Origin: CADEFQ01 sp050185195
Lineage (GTDB): Bacteria; Pseudomonadota; Gammaproteobacteria; Steroidobacterales; Steroidobacteraceae
Reading direction: 5' to 3'
DNA: 64,000 nucleotides
NCBI GenBank assembly: GCA_050185195.1
Contig: JBFWZQ010000013.1
Coordinates: 20,208-84,207, forward strand
Shown here: one piece after another, positions 51,820 through 59,456 of the stretch
Layout: every line of letters starts with the position of its first letter
Position numbering within the stretch: the first letter of the stretch is position 1
The notes under the pieces: generated by a model
Told to the model about the DNA's origin: nothing
Database searches by the model: none
The model's input: the letters and a program-made list of their open reading frames with translations, nothing else
Program-made: the position numbers and the translations under genes

Positions 51820-51848
51820 AACCCCGCAACGCTCCCGGCTGCGGGGTT
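51820..51848. terminator. Intrinsic terminator between convergent genes
   Basis: AACCCCGCA (51820-51828) and TGCGGGGTT (51840-51848) form a perfect 9-bp stem with an 11-base loop, followed by a weak T-rich run. It separates the NYN gene from the DUF3892 gene on the other strand. Confidence 0.75.
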
Positions 51849-51868
51849 GATTGAGGCTACTCTTTCAT

Positions 51869-52156
51869 TTACGGGCACTCAGGCAGACTGAGCAGATTGT
51901 TCGGCTCGTCGCCGTCGTTCTCGGTCTTCAGGTACTTGTTCCCGTAGCGACTCGTCGCCACGATTACACGTACCCGGTCCCGGTTCACTTCAACGAAGAA
52001 CGCCCACTTCCCGCTTTCGATTCCCGCAATCGCTTCCGGCTGCGTGATCTTCCACCGCGTGTTGTCGCCGTTGAGGCCTCCAACATGGGTGATGCGTTCA
52101 TAGGGGTTATTGCGCGGCTGCTTGTTGATGCAGCGGATCTGATGACTGGTTGCCAT
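51869..52156 (-). CDS. DUF3892-family small protein
   Basis: The 95 residues follow the DUF3892 outline: IRCINKQPRNNPYERITHVGG, then RWKITQPEAIAGIESGKWAFFVEVNRDRVRVIVATSRYGNKYLKTENDGDEPNNLLSLPEC. Such proteins are short, have no known activity, and often occur on plasmids or islands. The gene converges on the NYN gene across a terminator. Confidence 0.75.
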   Translation of the reverse strand: MATSHQIRCINKQPRNNPYERITHVGGLNGDNTRWKITQPEAIAGIESGKWAFFVEVNRDRVRVIVATSRYGNKYLKTENDGDEPNNLLSLPECP

Positions 52157-52379
52157 GTGTAGAATCTCCAGAAGGTTGATGAATCACAGCGACATGACCT
52201 GCGCTGTGAACAGGTTCCGGGCTCGGAACTTGGCATCACCCACCGGCAAGCACTAAACTGCTTGAGGTCTCACCGACCGGGGAACGATGACAAGTGCGGG
52301 CAATGCCCGGTTTGCTTCGCTTTTTGGTTGGAACCACGGCAGGCTTGGGCATGTGATAGATGCTCAGGCCTGCCACTTC

Positions 52380-52751
52380 TCAAAACGGTAGTTCCTTTGC
52401 CTCCTTCATATCCACGATGACCCAAGGGGCATCGTCTGATACTCGTGCCGGCAATTTCAGTTTTTTTGCGGGCTGCTCCAGCTTGTAGGTTCGCAACAGC
52501 GGCACGATGTTCACAACCGTGCCAGACTTCTCGTGCGCAACCTCCCGCCGCATGTTCTCAGCGTCCTGATCTTCAGGGAGTCGCACTGCCAGAAGGTTCG
52601 ATTCCTTGTCGTACATTAGTACGACCGCCTTCGCGGAAATGGCGCCTATGGACTGCATCATCGCTCGTGGGATGAATAGGTACCCGGAGGCGCGCAGAGT
52701 TGCGGCATCTCGTGCACCGGCTCCGTATGAGCTGAACACTTCATATCCCAT
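52380..52751 (-). CDS. Hypothetical protein, unknown family
   Basis: The 123-residue frame has a reasonable mixed composition (YLFIPRAMMQSIGAISAKAVVLMYDKESNLLAVRLPED ... WVIVDMKEAKELPF) and codon use unlike the GC-rich core, so it is probably a real gene of the accessory patch. I recognise no domain. It stands alone, with about 220 bp of gene-free DNA on its 3' side (52157-52379) and the long gene-free stretch on its 5' side. Confidence 0.55.
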   Translation of the reverse strand: MGYEVFSSYGAGARDAATLRASGYLFIPRAMMQSIGAISAKAVVLMYDKESNLLAVRLPEDQDAENMRREVAHEKSGTVVNIVPLLRTYKLEQPAKKLKLPARVSDDAPWVIVDMKEAKELPF

Positions 52752-53430
52752 TTCCTAGACCCTGCCATTTCCCATCTATGCCGCGATTTTATCACGGCGA
52801 ATCACAGGATCAAGAACCCACGTAGATATTGACATTTTAGAAAATCCGTATAACAAACTTATACCAATGGGTAATTGATGCGCTTTCTGCTTGTCGTGGA
52901 CTGGTTCTGAGGTGTATTGCCAGACGCGGACCCGCTTTCTTAGGCTGTGGTCATGCGCACCATCCCCAACAAGCCACCTCAGTCCACCGATCCGATTGAG
53001 CGTCGCCTGCTCGTGCCTAGGCAATTGGCAACGTATAAGGCAACCCTGACAAGGCGGCAGCGGCAAGTCGTTGCGGTGGGCGAAGCGCTAACGCACGCGG
53101 CACGGGTGCGGCGCGGCCAACAGAGTCGGTAGTGCAAGGCGGGCCACCCCGCGATCCCGGCTGTAACCGGCTAAAAGTTGGCTCATCAAACCCCTGTGGC
53201 TTGCAGCCCGCTTGCCGCGTTGCGCCGCCGTCTGCGTTCAACGAATGAAAGCAGTCGGTTACTGACCGAGGCAATCAGTTCGCGAGTTTGGCGGTTTGCG
53301 GGTTAGGTGGCTGAGATTCCGGATCGAATTCCACCCCTGCCAATAAAAACAGTAACCCGCGAGAAGTGCGCAGGACTATGATCGCGATGCCCACCTATCA
53401 GGTGAGGCTTGGACCCGTAATTTACGAGGT
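52752..53430. other. 679-bp stretch without a convincing gene
   Basis: This lower-GC stretch has short frames on both strands (for example 52947-53132 on plus and 52776-53066 on minus), but none has a ribosome-binding site or recognisable domain. It contains the possible tRNA-Ser 3'-end remnant at 53324-53342. It reads like decayed mobile DNA. Confidence 0.5.
53324..53342 (+). other. Possible degenerate copy of the tRNA-Ser 3' end (att-like)
   Basis: TCGAATTCCACCCCTGCCA resembles the last 22 bases of tRNA-Ser (TCGAAT, CCACCCCT and GCCA blocks) with one substitution and a 3-base gap. In the same orientation as the tRNA it would mark the far end of an island inserted there. The match is short and imperfect. 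Confidence 0.35.
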
Positions 53431-54015
53431 ATGCACATGAGCAATGGCCACAAGCCGCCGCGTCACGCGGACGAATCCTCTTCCAGTCCATCCACCCATG
53501 CGGACAGGCTCCGAGCTGCTCTGCAGCGTGCCGGCTTGAGCCAGCGCGCGGCGGCGCGGCTGCTTGAGGTCGATGAACGGGCGATGAGACAGTGGTGCGC
53601 GGGCCAGGGGGCTCCACCTGAATCTATCTACCGAGCGTTGAGTCCCAAGTCTGCGCACTTGGAAGATCTGCGTAGGCGCATCGAGCAAAACGAGCAGGTC
53701 ATTGATGCCTTCGAGAAAGGGCACTACACCATAGTTCCTCGTGCGTATCAGCCTACGAGCGAAAAGGCGGCGAAGCAGGAAATCGTTCACCTTCGCAAGT
53801 GCAACGAAGAACACCGGGCATTTATACGGATGGAAGAAGCCATCGAGTGGAAGCGCGAAGCGCATGCCGCAGTGTTCGCGCAATGGCTGCCACATGGCAG
53901 CGGCGTGCCGACCGAAGATAGTCTTGACCGCCTTGATGCTGCGGAGCACGAGTTCCAAGCGGCCAAGGTCGACGTGGATCGCATTACGCAGGAGATACGC
54001 GCGGGTCGCCGATAG
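53431..54015 (+). CDS. HTH-domain protein, Cro/XRE-like
   Basis: The product has 194 residues (or 192 from ATG 53437). An HTH is visible at the N-terminus (HADRLRAALQRAGLSQRAAARLLEVDERAMRQWCAGQGAPPESIYRAL). The rest is helical and charged (EDLRRRIEQNEQVIDAF, EEHRAFIRMEEAIEWKREAHAAV) with likely coiled-coil segments. This layout fits a phage- or island-derived DNA-binding protein. No target gene can be named. Confidence 0.7.
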   Translation: MHMSNGHKPPRHADESSSSPSTHADRLRAALQRAGLSQRAAARLLEVDERAMRQWCAGQGAPPESIYRALSPKSAHLEDLRRRIEQNEQVIDAFEKGHYTIVPRAYQPTSEKAAKQEIVHLRKCNEEHRAFIRMEEAIEWKREAHAAVFAQWLPHGSGVPTEDSLDRLDAAEHEFQAAKVDVDRITQEIRAGRR

Positions 54016-54151
54016 CGTTCTAGTCCAGCGTAAGAGCCGACGCTGTCGTGATCGGGGTAAGGTGGTGGGGGAGTGCCGCTCGCGGCCTGCGCCGGCTCAG
54101 ATGATGTAGGCAATGCAGAAAACCCCGTGATTCCTGCCGACTTGCGTCGGC

Positions 54152-54463
54152 TCAGGCAGCCAACCGCACTTCCGGCTGCAGCCCCGCGCGCGCCGCCAGA
54201 GTCAGCAACATGTCCAGGCTGAAATCCTGCCACCGGCCCTTGGTCAATCGGGACACTCGGGGCTGCGTGATGCCGAGGCGCTTGGCGGCCTCCGCCTGAG
54301 TCCAGCCCTGTGCCTTCAGGTGCTGTTCCATGCGAATCATGACTTCGGCGCGCAGCGCCATGATCCTGGCCTCTGCCGGATCGAAGCCGAGATCGAGGAA
54401 CACATTGCCGCTACCTTTGATACGGCGGGTATCAGAGAGGCGAGGGTCGGTTTTCTTCCTCAT
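54152..54463 (-). CDS. HigA-like XRE antitoxin
   Basis: The 103-residue product starts at ATG 54463, overlapping the toxin stop. A DNA-binding XRE motif lies in GWTQAEAAKRLGITQPRVSRLTKGR, preceded by FLDLGFDPAEARIMALRAEVMIRMEQHLKAQ. This is the HigA-2/MqsA-like antitoxin type encoded downstream of a RelE/HigB toxin, which is the inverted order typical for higBA. It should bind the palindrome at 54832-54851 to repress the pair. Confidence 0.88.
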   Translation of the reverse strand: MRKKTDPRLSDTRRIKGSGNVFLDLGFDPAEARIMALRAEVMIRMEQHLKAQGWTQAEAAKRLGITQPRVSRLTKGRWQDFSLDMLLTLAARAGLQPEVRLAA

Positions 54464-54822
54464 CGCTTTCCTCCAATCAACCTGTAACGGGCTTTGGCCA
54501 GTTCGATATCGGCCCTTGAGGTCTGCCGTGTCTTCTTCTGGAAGGCATGCAGCACATAAACAGCGGCTTCGAACTTCGCCACATAGATCGCCCGATACGC
54601 GCCTGCCGCATCCCGGACGCGAATCTCGTATGCGCCCGAGCCTACCGTGGACATCGGCTTGAAGTCCGTGGGCTGGCCACCGAATTGCACCCGCATCAGT
54701 TCCAGGCCGATGTCGTGGCGGACACTCGCTGGCATGGAAGCCAAGTCGTCCCGGCTTGAGCCGAGAAACTCCAGTGGCTTGATCGGCGGCGCTGTGGCCT
54801 TCCTTGCCCGCACGCCGCGCAC
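54460..54822 (-). CDS. HigB/RelE-superfamily toxin (Gp49-like)
   Basis: GTG 54822 or GTG 54813 is the likely start; up to 120 residues. The RelE-like fold is seen in PLEFLGSSRDDLASMPASVRHDIGLELMRVQFG and YEIRVRDAAGAYRAIYVAKFEAAVYVLHAFQKKTRQTSRADIELAKARYRL, which is the phage-derived Gp49/HigB pattern with the AYR and F-x-KKT motifs. Such toxins cleave mRNA on the ribosome. The toxin gene precedes the antitoxin with a 4-bp overlap. Confidence 0.88.
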   Translation of the reverse strand: MRGVRARKATAPPIKPLEFLGSSRDDLASMPASVRHDIGLELMRVQFGGQPTDFKPMSTVGSGAYEIRVRDAAGAYRAIYVAKFEAAVYVLHAFQKKTRQTSRADIELAKARYRLIGGKR

Positions 54823-54831
54823 TATACCAAC

Positions 54832-54851
54832 ACTTGTATATCAATACAAGT
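54832..54851. promoter_or_regulatory. Palindromic operator of the HigBA-type pair
   Basis: ACTTGTAT-ATCA-ATACAAGT is a perfect 8-bp palindrome, followed by an extra half-like TTTGTATAG. It lies 10 bases before the toxin start in AT-rich DNA and probably overlaps the promoter. It is the natural binding site for the antitoxin HTH. Confidence 0.7.
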
Positions 54852-54872
54852 ATTTGTATAGACCAACGAGCG

Positions 54873-55142
54873 CTACTGCGTGCGCTGCGCCTCGACCGCC
54901 CGATCGAGCAGCCCCTGCACCGCCCGCCGGCCGACTTCGCCCGCCCAGAGGCTCTGCAGCAGCAGCACGGTGCGCGCCGCCGGCCCGCTCACGGTGAATT
55001 CGAGCGAATCGAAGCGGATGCGCTCGATGTTGAACTCGCCGCCGTTGTACTGGAACTTGCAGTTGCGGAACGTGCAGTCGATGTATTCGTTGTCGTCGAG
55101 GACGATGGTCTCGTCGTCGAACTGCTGTTGCTCGAATCTCAT
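54873..55142 (-). CDS. Small hypothetical protein with pentapeptide-like strand
   Basis: The 89 residues read MRFEQQQFDDETIVLDD, then NEYIDCTFRNCKFQYNGGEFNIERIRF. The C-x-F-x-N-C-x-F spacing recalls one or two turns of a pentapeptide-repeat helix. Similar short orphan proteins occur in many proteobacteria with no known role. It is separated from the histidine phosphatase by a short divergent gap. Confidence 0.65.
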   Translation of the reverse strand: MRFEQQQFDDETIVLDDNEYIDCTFRNCKFQYNGGEFNIERIRFDSLEFTVSGPAARTVLLLQSLWAGEVGRRAVQGLLDRAVEAQRTQ

Positions 55143-55201
55143 GGCGACGTAGCTTACACGCAGGACGGGCCCGCCGCAGATACGCTGCTATCATCCCGCC
55201 C

Positions 55202-55759
55202 ATGGATGCGCCCAAGGTCGCCCGTCGCCGCAGTACGTTCCTCGCGCCCGTGTGGCTTGCGCTGCTCGCGTTCGCAGTGCTTGCGATCGCCAGCGTCACC
55301 TTCTGGACGCAGGCAACCACCACGACGATCGTCCTCGTGCGCCATGCCGAGAAGCAGCTCGGCACGATCGAGGATCCGCCGCTGACCCAGGAGGGCGACG
55401 ATCGCGCCCAGCGCCTCGCGGGCCTGTTCGGCGATCGTTCGCCGGTCGGCAAGGTGCAAGCCATCTACGCCACGAAGACCCGCCGTGCGGAGGCGACGGC
55501 GGCGCCGCTCGCCGCGCGGCTCGGCCTGCAGGTCATCACGGCCGACGATTCCCCGGAAGCCCTCGCGCGCCGCGTGCGCCGCGAGCAGCACGGCGGGGCC
55601 GCACTCGTCGTGGGCCACAGCAATACGGTGCCGCGCATCGTGGCGGCGCTGACCGGACGGCAGGACATCCCGGAAATGGCCGACGACGACTTCGGCACGA
55701 TCTACATCGTGACGGTGCCGGATGTCGGACGCGCTTCGATCCTGCGGCTGCGGTACTGA
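55202..55759 (+). CDS. Membrane-anchored histidine phosphatase-family protein
   Basis: The 185-residue product begins with a membrane segment (VWLALLAFAVLAIASVTFW), then the RHG core IVLVRHAEK, the IYATKTRRAEATAAPLA helix and the second catalytic histidine in VVGHSNTVPRIV. This is the phosphoglycerate-mutase-like/SixA fold facing the periplasm. Substrate is unknown. It ends eight bases from the convergent peroxiredoxin gene. Confidence 0.85.
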   Translation: MDAPKVARRRSTFLAPVWLALLAFAVLAIASVTFWTQATTTTIVLVRHAEKQLGTIEDPPLTQEGDDRAQRLAGLFGDRSPVGKVQAIYATKTRRAEATAAPLAARLGLQVITADDSPEALARRVRREQHGGAALVVGHSNTVPRIVAALTGRQDIPEMADDDFGTIYIVTVPDVGRASILRLRY

Positions 55760-55767
55760 GGGCGGCG

Positions 55768-56223
55768 TCAATCGCCGTTCAGGGCGATCGCGCGGCTCAC
55801 GAACGCATCGTGGGCGCCGACGCGAAAATCGGCGAGTACGGCGTCGCGGATGTGGCGCGACGGGTCGATCAGGAAGGTGGCGCGGCGCACGCCGAAGCCG
55901 AGTGGGCCGTTGACGCCGTACATCCTGATGACCGACTTGTCGGTGTCGGAGAGCAGGGTGAAGGGCAGCTTGTGTCGCTCGCGGAAACGCCGATGGCTGT
56001 CCGGGTCCTGCGGACTCACGCCCGCAACGGTCAGCCCGACCTTCTGGATGTCGGCGTGCAGGTCGCGAATGGCGCAGGCCTCGCGCGTGCACCCTGGCGT
56101 AAAATCCGCGGGGTAGAAATAGAGCACGAGGGCGCCGCGGCGCAGCAGCGAAGTGAGCGAGGTATCGCGACCTTCGTGGTCTGGCAGCGTGAACTCGGGT
56201 GCACGTTCACCGGGCGAGAGCAT
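55768..56223 (-). CDS. bcp: Thioredoxin-dependent peroxiredoxin (BCP/PrxQ type)
   Basis: The 151 residues have the peroxidatic cysteine in YPADFTPGCTREACAIRD and a nearby resolving cysteine five residues later, the BCP/PrxQ pattern. The C-terminal LSDTDKSVIRMYGV is conserved. It reduces hydroperoxides using thioredoxin, linking to trxB elsewhere in the window. It is a standard housekeeping gene. Confidence 0.92.
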   Translation of the reverse strand: MLSPGERAPEFTLPDHEGRDTSLTSLLRRGALVLYFYPADFTPGCTREACAIRDLHADIQKVGLTVAGVSPQDPDSHRRFRERHKLPFTLLSDTDKSVIRMYGVNGPLGFGVRRATFLIDPSRHIRDAVLADFRVGAHDAFVSRAIALNGD

Positions 56224-56269
56224 CCTTACCCCCTGCGTGCCATGTTAACGAAAGGTTGAGCCGCTACAA

Positions 56270-56797
56270 ATGGATATTTCGAGGATCCCCGCCGGGCGCA
56301 ATCCGCCGCGCGACGTCAACGCCGTCATCGAGATCCCGCAGGGCGGGGTGCCGGTCAAGTACGAGCTGCACAAGGAATCGGGCGCGCTGTTCGTCGACCG
56401 CTTCCTGCACACCGCCATGTACTACCCCGGCAACTACGGCTTCATCCCGCAGACGCTCGGCGACGACGGCGACCCGCTCGACATCATCGTGGTGGGCCAG
56501 GTGCCGGTGGTGCCCGGCGCGATCATCCCCTGCCGGCCGATCGGCGTACTGATGATGACGGACGAAAAGGGCGGGGACGAGAAGATCCTCGCGGTGCCCG
56601 CCGAGGACCTGCACCCCTTCTACAAGGGCGTGCGCACGTACACCGACCTGCCCGCGATCCTCTACGAGCAGGTGGCGCATTTCTTCGCGCACTACAAGGA
56701 CCTCGAGAAGGGCAAGTGGGTCACCGTCGCGAGCTGGGACGGACCGGAACGCGCCGAGGAGCTGATCGTGCAGGCGATCGACCGCTATCCGGACTGA
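56270..56797 (+). CDS. ppa: Inorganic pyrophosphatase
   Basis: The 175-residue family I soluble enzyme has VIEIPQGGVPVKYELHKESG, the Mg-binding aspartates of DDGDPLDI and the YKDLEKGKW segment. It hydrolyses pyrophosphate to pull biosynthetic reactions forward and is classically sensitive to fluoride. Its last 13 bases overlap the 3' end of the convergent fluoride exporter gene crcB. Confidence 0.97.
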   Translation: MDISRIPAGRNPPRDVNAVIEIPQGGVPVKYELHKESGALFVDRFLHTAMYYPGNYGFIPQTLGDDGDPLDIIVVGQVPVVPGAIIPCRPIGVLMMTDEKGGDEKILAVPAEDLHPFYKGVRTYTDLPAILYEQVAHFFAHYKDLEKGKWVTVASWDGPERAEELIVQAIDRYPD

Positions 56798-57171
56798 ACA
56801 AGCTGGAAGATTTTCATACCGGCCAGCGTCGCGAGCAACGATGCAACGACGTGCGAGGCAATGTGGACGCCCATCCACCGGTATTCACCGCGCAGCAGCA
56901 GCGTCACCGATTCGGCGGAAAACGTCGAGAAGGTCGTGAGGCCGCCGAGGAAGCCGGTCGTCATGGCGAGCCGCATCGTCGGCGAAATCGATTCGAACTG
57001 GTTGAATGCGCCCAGGGCGAGGCCCATCAGCAGCCCGCCCAGCACGTTCGCGGCGAGCGTGCCCGGCGGAAGGCTGGGGAAAAGGGGGTTCAGGGTGTGG
57101 CCGAGCAGCCAGCGCAGCAGCGCGCCGAGCCCGGCTCCCGAAAACACGGCAATGCCTGCAGTCACATTCAC
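56785..57171 (-). CDS. crcB: CrcB/Fluc fluoride channel
   Basis: GTG 57171 with AAGGAG nine bases upstream is chosen over a longer frame. The 128 residues form four membrane helices with GAGLGALLRWLLG, GTLAANVLGGLLMGL and TTGFLGGLTTFSTFSAE, including the conserved Asn and the Phe-box. It exports fluoride as a dual-topology dimer. No fluoride riboswitch could be recognised upstream. Confidence 0.93.
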   Translation of the reverse strand: MNVTAGIAVFSGAGLGALLRWLLGHTLNPLFPSLPPGTLAANVLGGLLMGLALGAFNQFESISPTMRLAMTTGFLGGLTTFSTFSAESVTLLLRGEYRWMGVHIASHVVASLLATLAGMKIFQLVQSG

Positions 57172-57304
57172 GGCGGGGAACTCCTTCGGTGGCGGAGCGT
57201 CTCCCGTTTTTCCGATCGCGGTCAAGGCGCCACGGGGAATGTGTACTGCACGACTTGCAGCACGCTGCCGCGATGCTAGAATCGCGCGCCTTTCGAGGAC
57301 TTGT

Positions 57305-57380
<76 letters not shown>

Positions 57381-57391
57381 CTCGATCATCC

Positions 57392-57542
57392 AGCAACGTC
57401 CACTGTTGCTACTGAAAAGCCAGTAACTGGCTGAATTTACCGGTAAATACCGTCCGCACTCGTCCGGTGTCGTCCATTGACAGTCTACACGAGATCGGGG
57501 TAAGTATCCGGGGTAACTGGATCGGCCGGAGTGAGTTACCCC
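57392..57542. promoter_or_regulatory. Palindrome cluster between tRNA-Ala and integrase (attachment/regulatory region)
   Basis: Four perfect inverted repeats lie here: AGCAAC-N7-GTTGCT (57392-57410), AGCCAGT-A-ACTGGCT (57418-57432), ATTTACCGGTAAAT (57435-57448) and GGGGTAACT-N15-AGTTACCCC (57510-57542), the last ending at the integrase ATG. A further GGGGTAA at 57507-57513 side suggests arm-type repeats. These are candidate integrase or AlpA binding sites. Confidence 0.6.
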
Positions 57543-58748
57543 ATGCTGTCCGATATTGCCGTGAAGGCCGCCAAACCGCGGGAGACGGCCTACAAGCTGT
57601 TTGACGAGCGGGGGCTATACCTTCACGTGGCTCCGGCCGGCGGGCGCTGGTGGCGCTTGCGCTACGCCATCGCGGGGCGCGCGAAACTGCTGTCACTCGG
57701 CACTTACCCGGACGTGACATTGAAGCGCGCGCGCCAGAAGCGCGACGAGGCCCGCCGGCTGATCGCCGACGGCATCGATCCGAGCGTCGAGCGCAAGGCG
57801 CAGCGGGCCGCGCAGGCCGACAGTTTCACCGCGCTCGCGACCGAGTGGCTCGAGATGCAAAGCGCGACACTCACCGAGGGGTCACTATCGCGCACGAAGG
57901 CCTGGCTCGACTTCGTGGCCCGGCACCTCGGCTCGCGCCCCGTGCGCGAACTGACCGCACCCGAACTGCTCGCCGTGCTGCGCAAGGTCGAGGCGCGCGG
58001 GCGCACCGAGACGGCACGGCGCACGGCCAGCGCCTGCGGGCGGCTGTTTCGCTACGCCGTCGCCACGGGGCGCGCCGAGCGCGACATCACGCAGGACCTG
58101 AAGGGCGCGCTCGCGCCAACCACGGTCAAGAACTTCGCCGCCGTCACCGAGCCCGCAAAAGTCGGCCAACTGCTGCGCGCGATCGACGGCTACCAGGGCC
58201 AGCCGTCCACCGAGTACGCGCTCCGGCTCGCGCCGCTCGTGTTCGTGCGGCCGGGCGAGCTGCGCGGCGCAGAGTGGGCGGAATTCGATCTTCACGGCGA
58301 ACACCCACACTGGCGCATCCGCGCCGAGCGCATGAAGATGGGCCGCGAGCACGTCGTCCCGCTCGCCCGGCAAGCCGTCGCGTTGCTCAACGACTTGCAC
58401 CCGATCACCGGGGGCGACCGCTATCTGTTCCCGTCGCTGACTTCTGCCGAGCGGCCTATCAGCGAGAACACCGTCAACGCCGCGCTGCGCCGTCTCGGCT
58501 ACTCGCACGATCAGCACGTCGGGCACGGCTTTCGCAGCATGGCGTCGACGTTGCTCAATGAACTCGGCTGGCACCCGGACCTGATCGAGCTGCAACTGGC
58601 GCATCAGGAGCGTAACAAGATACGCGCCGCCTATAACCGCGCGCAGCGCCTCGCCGAACGGCGCGAGATGATGCAGGCGTGGGCGGACTATCTCGACGGG
58701 CTGCGCACGGGCGCGCGCGTTGTGGCTCTGCACCGGCACGCAAAATGA
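57543..58748 (+). CDS. int: P4-type tyrosine integrase
   Basis: ATG 57543 (MLSDIAVKAAKP) matches the usual P4-integrase start; a GTG 12 bases earlier is possible. The 401 residues have the N-terminal arm-binding domain (YKLFDERGLYLHVAPAGGRWWRLRY), SAM-like core-binding domain, and catalytic domain with the first Arg in PGELRGAEW, HGFRSMASTLL (His-x-x-Arg), LAHQERNK and the nucleophile Tyr in RAAYNRA. It recombines the element at the tRNA-Ala. Same orientation as the tRNA. Confidence 0.95.
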   Translation: MLSDIAVKAAKPRETAYKLFDERGLYLHVAPAGGRWWRLRYAIAGRAKLLSLGTYPDVTLKRARQKRDEARRLIADGIDPSVERKAQRAAQADSFTALATEWLEMQSATLTEGSLSRTKAWLDFVARHLGSRPVRELTAPELLAVLRKVEARGRTETARRTASACGRLFRYAVATGRAERDITQDLKGALAPTTVKNFAAVTEPAKVGQLLRAIDGYQGQPSTEYALRLAPLVFVRPGELRGAEWAEFDLHGEHPHWRIRAERMKMGREHVVPLARQAVALLNDLHPITGGDRYLFPSLTSAERPISENTVNAALRRLGYSHDQHVGHGFRSMASTLLNELGWHPDLIELQLAHQERNKIRAAYNRAQRLAERREMMQAWADYLDGLRTGARVVALHRHAK

Positions 58749-59176
58749 AGCGCACGCGCGGCCGACCACGAAAGAACTCGCCGCACTATGCGCGGGGCCA
58801 GCCGGGCCGCGTCCGGGGAATCCATCCCTTTGAGCCGCTGCCGCCCGGGGAGATCGATGACGAGCAACGGGCGCGACTCGTGGGATTCGTGCGTGATCGC
58901 GCGGAGCGATCGTCCGCAATGGGCGTCGTTCTGCAATACCCGGTGCCAGCAGATCGGCCCGCGCTGCCTGCGATGCCGATCTCGCCCGATCTCGCCGCAT
59001 GGCTGCGCGCCGCTGCGGACGCGCTCGAGGCGGGAGACGGCATCCGTGCCAGTTACTACCTGCTACACGCTTTGCGCGCGCGCGAAGTTGACCTCGTGGC
59101 GCAGCTCCTAGAGCTCGCGGAGATCGGCCAAGCCAAACTCCGGGCAGACAAACAGCGCGGCCCCAAGCGGCGCTGA
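58745..59176 (+). CDS. Hypothetical protein with AT-hook-like N-terminus
   Basis: The 143 residues overlap the integrase stop by four bases. The N-terminus KRTRGRPRKNS is an AT-hook type minor-groove motif, followed by basic GQPGRVRGIHPF and a helical C-terminal half (PDLAAWLRAAADALEAGDGIRASYYLLHALRAREVDLVAQLLELAEIG). It may bind DNA near att or act as an accessory factor for integration. No known family is recognised. Confidence 0.6.
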   Translation: MKRTRGRPRKNSPHYARGQPGRVRGIHPFEPLPPGEIDDEQRARLVGFVRDRAERSSAMGVVLQYPVPADRPALPAMPISPDLAAWLRAAADALEAGDGIRASYYLLHALRAREVDLVAQLLELAEIGQAKLRADKQRGPKRR

Positions 59177-59246
59177 TTTATTCCAATACACTCAAAAAAA
59201 TCCACGCAGTAGCTTTGCGCCGTCCAGTGACTGACTGAGGACGGCA

Positions 59247-59456
59247 ATGACAACAGACACCCCACTGCGCCTGCTCCGGCTCCCGGATGTCGAGGGGCGC
59301 GTCGGCCTTCGCCGATCAATGATCCATCGACTTGAACAACGCGGAGAGTTCCCTCGCCGCGTGCGCATCAGCGCGCGCGCGGCCGGATGGATCGAAAGCG
59401 AAATCAACGACTACATTCACGCGCGAATTGCTGCATCACGCATCACGGCCGCCTGA
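59247..59456 (+). CDS. AlpA-family excisionase/transcription activator
   Basis: The 69-residue winged-HTH protein has the AlpA signature LRLPDVEGRVGLRRSMIHRLEQRGEFPRRVRISARAAGWIESEINDYIHARI. AlpA proteins in P4-like satellites and PICIs control integrase and lytic genes. It follows 70 bp after the AT-hook gene and overlaps none, so it may have its own promoter in the AT-rich gap just upstream. Confidence 0.9.
   Translation: MTTDTPLRLLRLPDVEGRVGLRRSMIHRLEQRGEFPRRVRISARAAGWIESEINDYIHARIAASRITAA

Noticed and set aside
52947..53132. 61-codon ORF in the gene-poor stretch
   Set aside because: No ribosome-binding site, no recognisable domain, and an equally open frame on the other strand.
54120..54151. 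Hairpin CCGAC-N4-GTCGG near the higA end as terminator
   Set aside because: Five-bp stem with no T-run; too weak.
57172..57304. Fluoride riboswitch before crcB
   Set aside because: I looked for the crcB-motif pseudoknot pattern and saw no convincing match.
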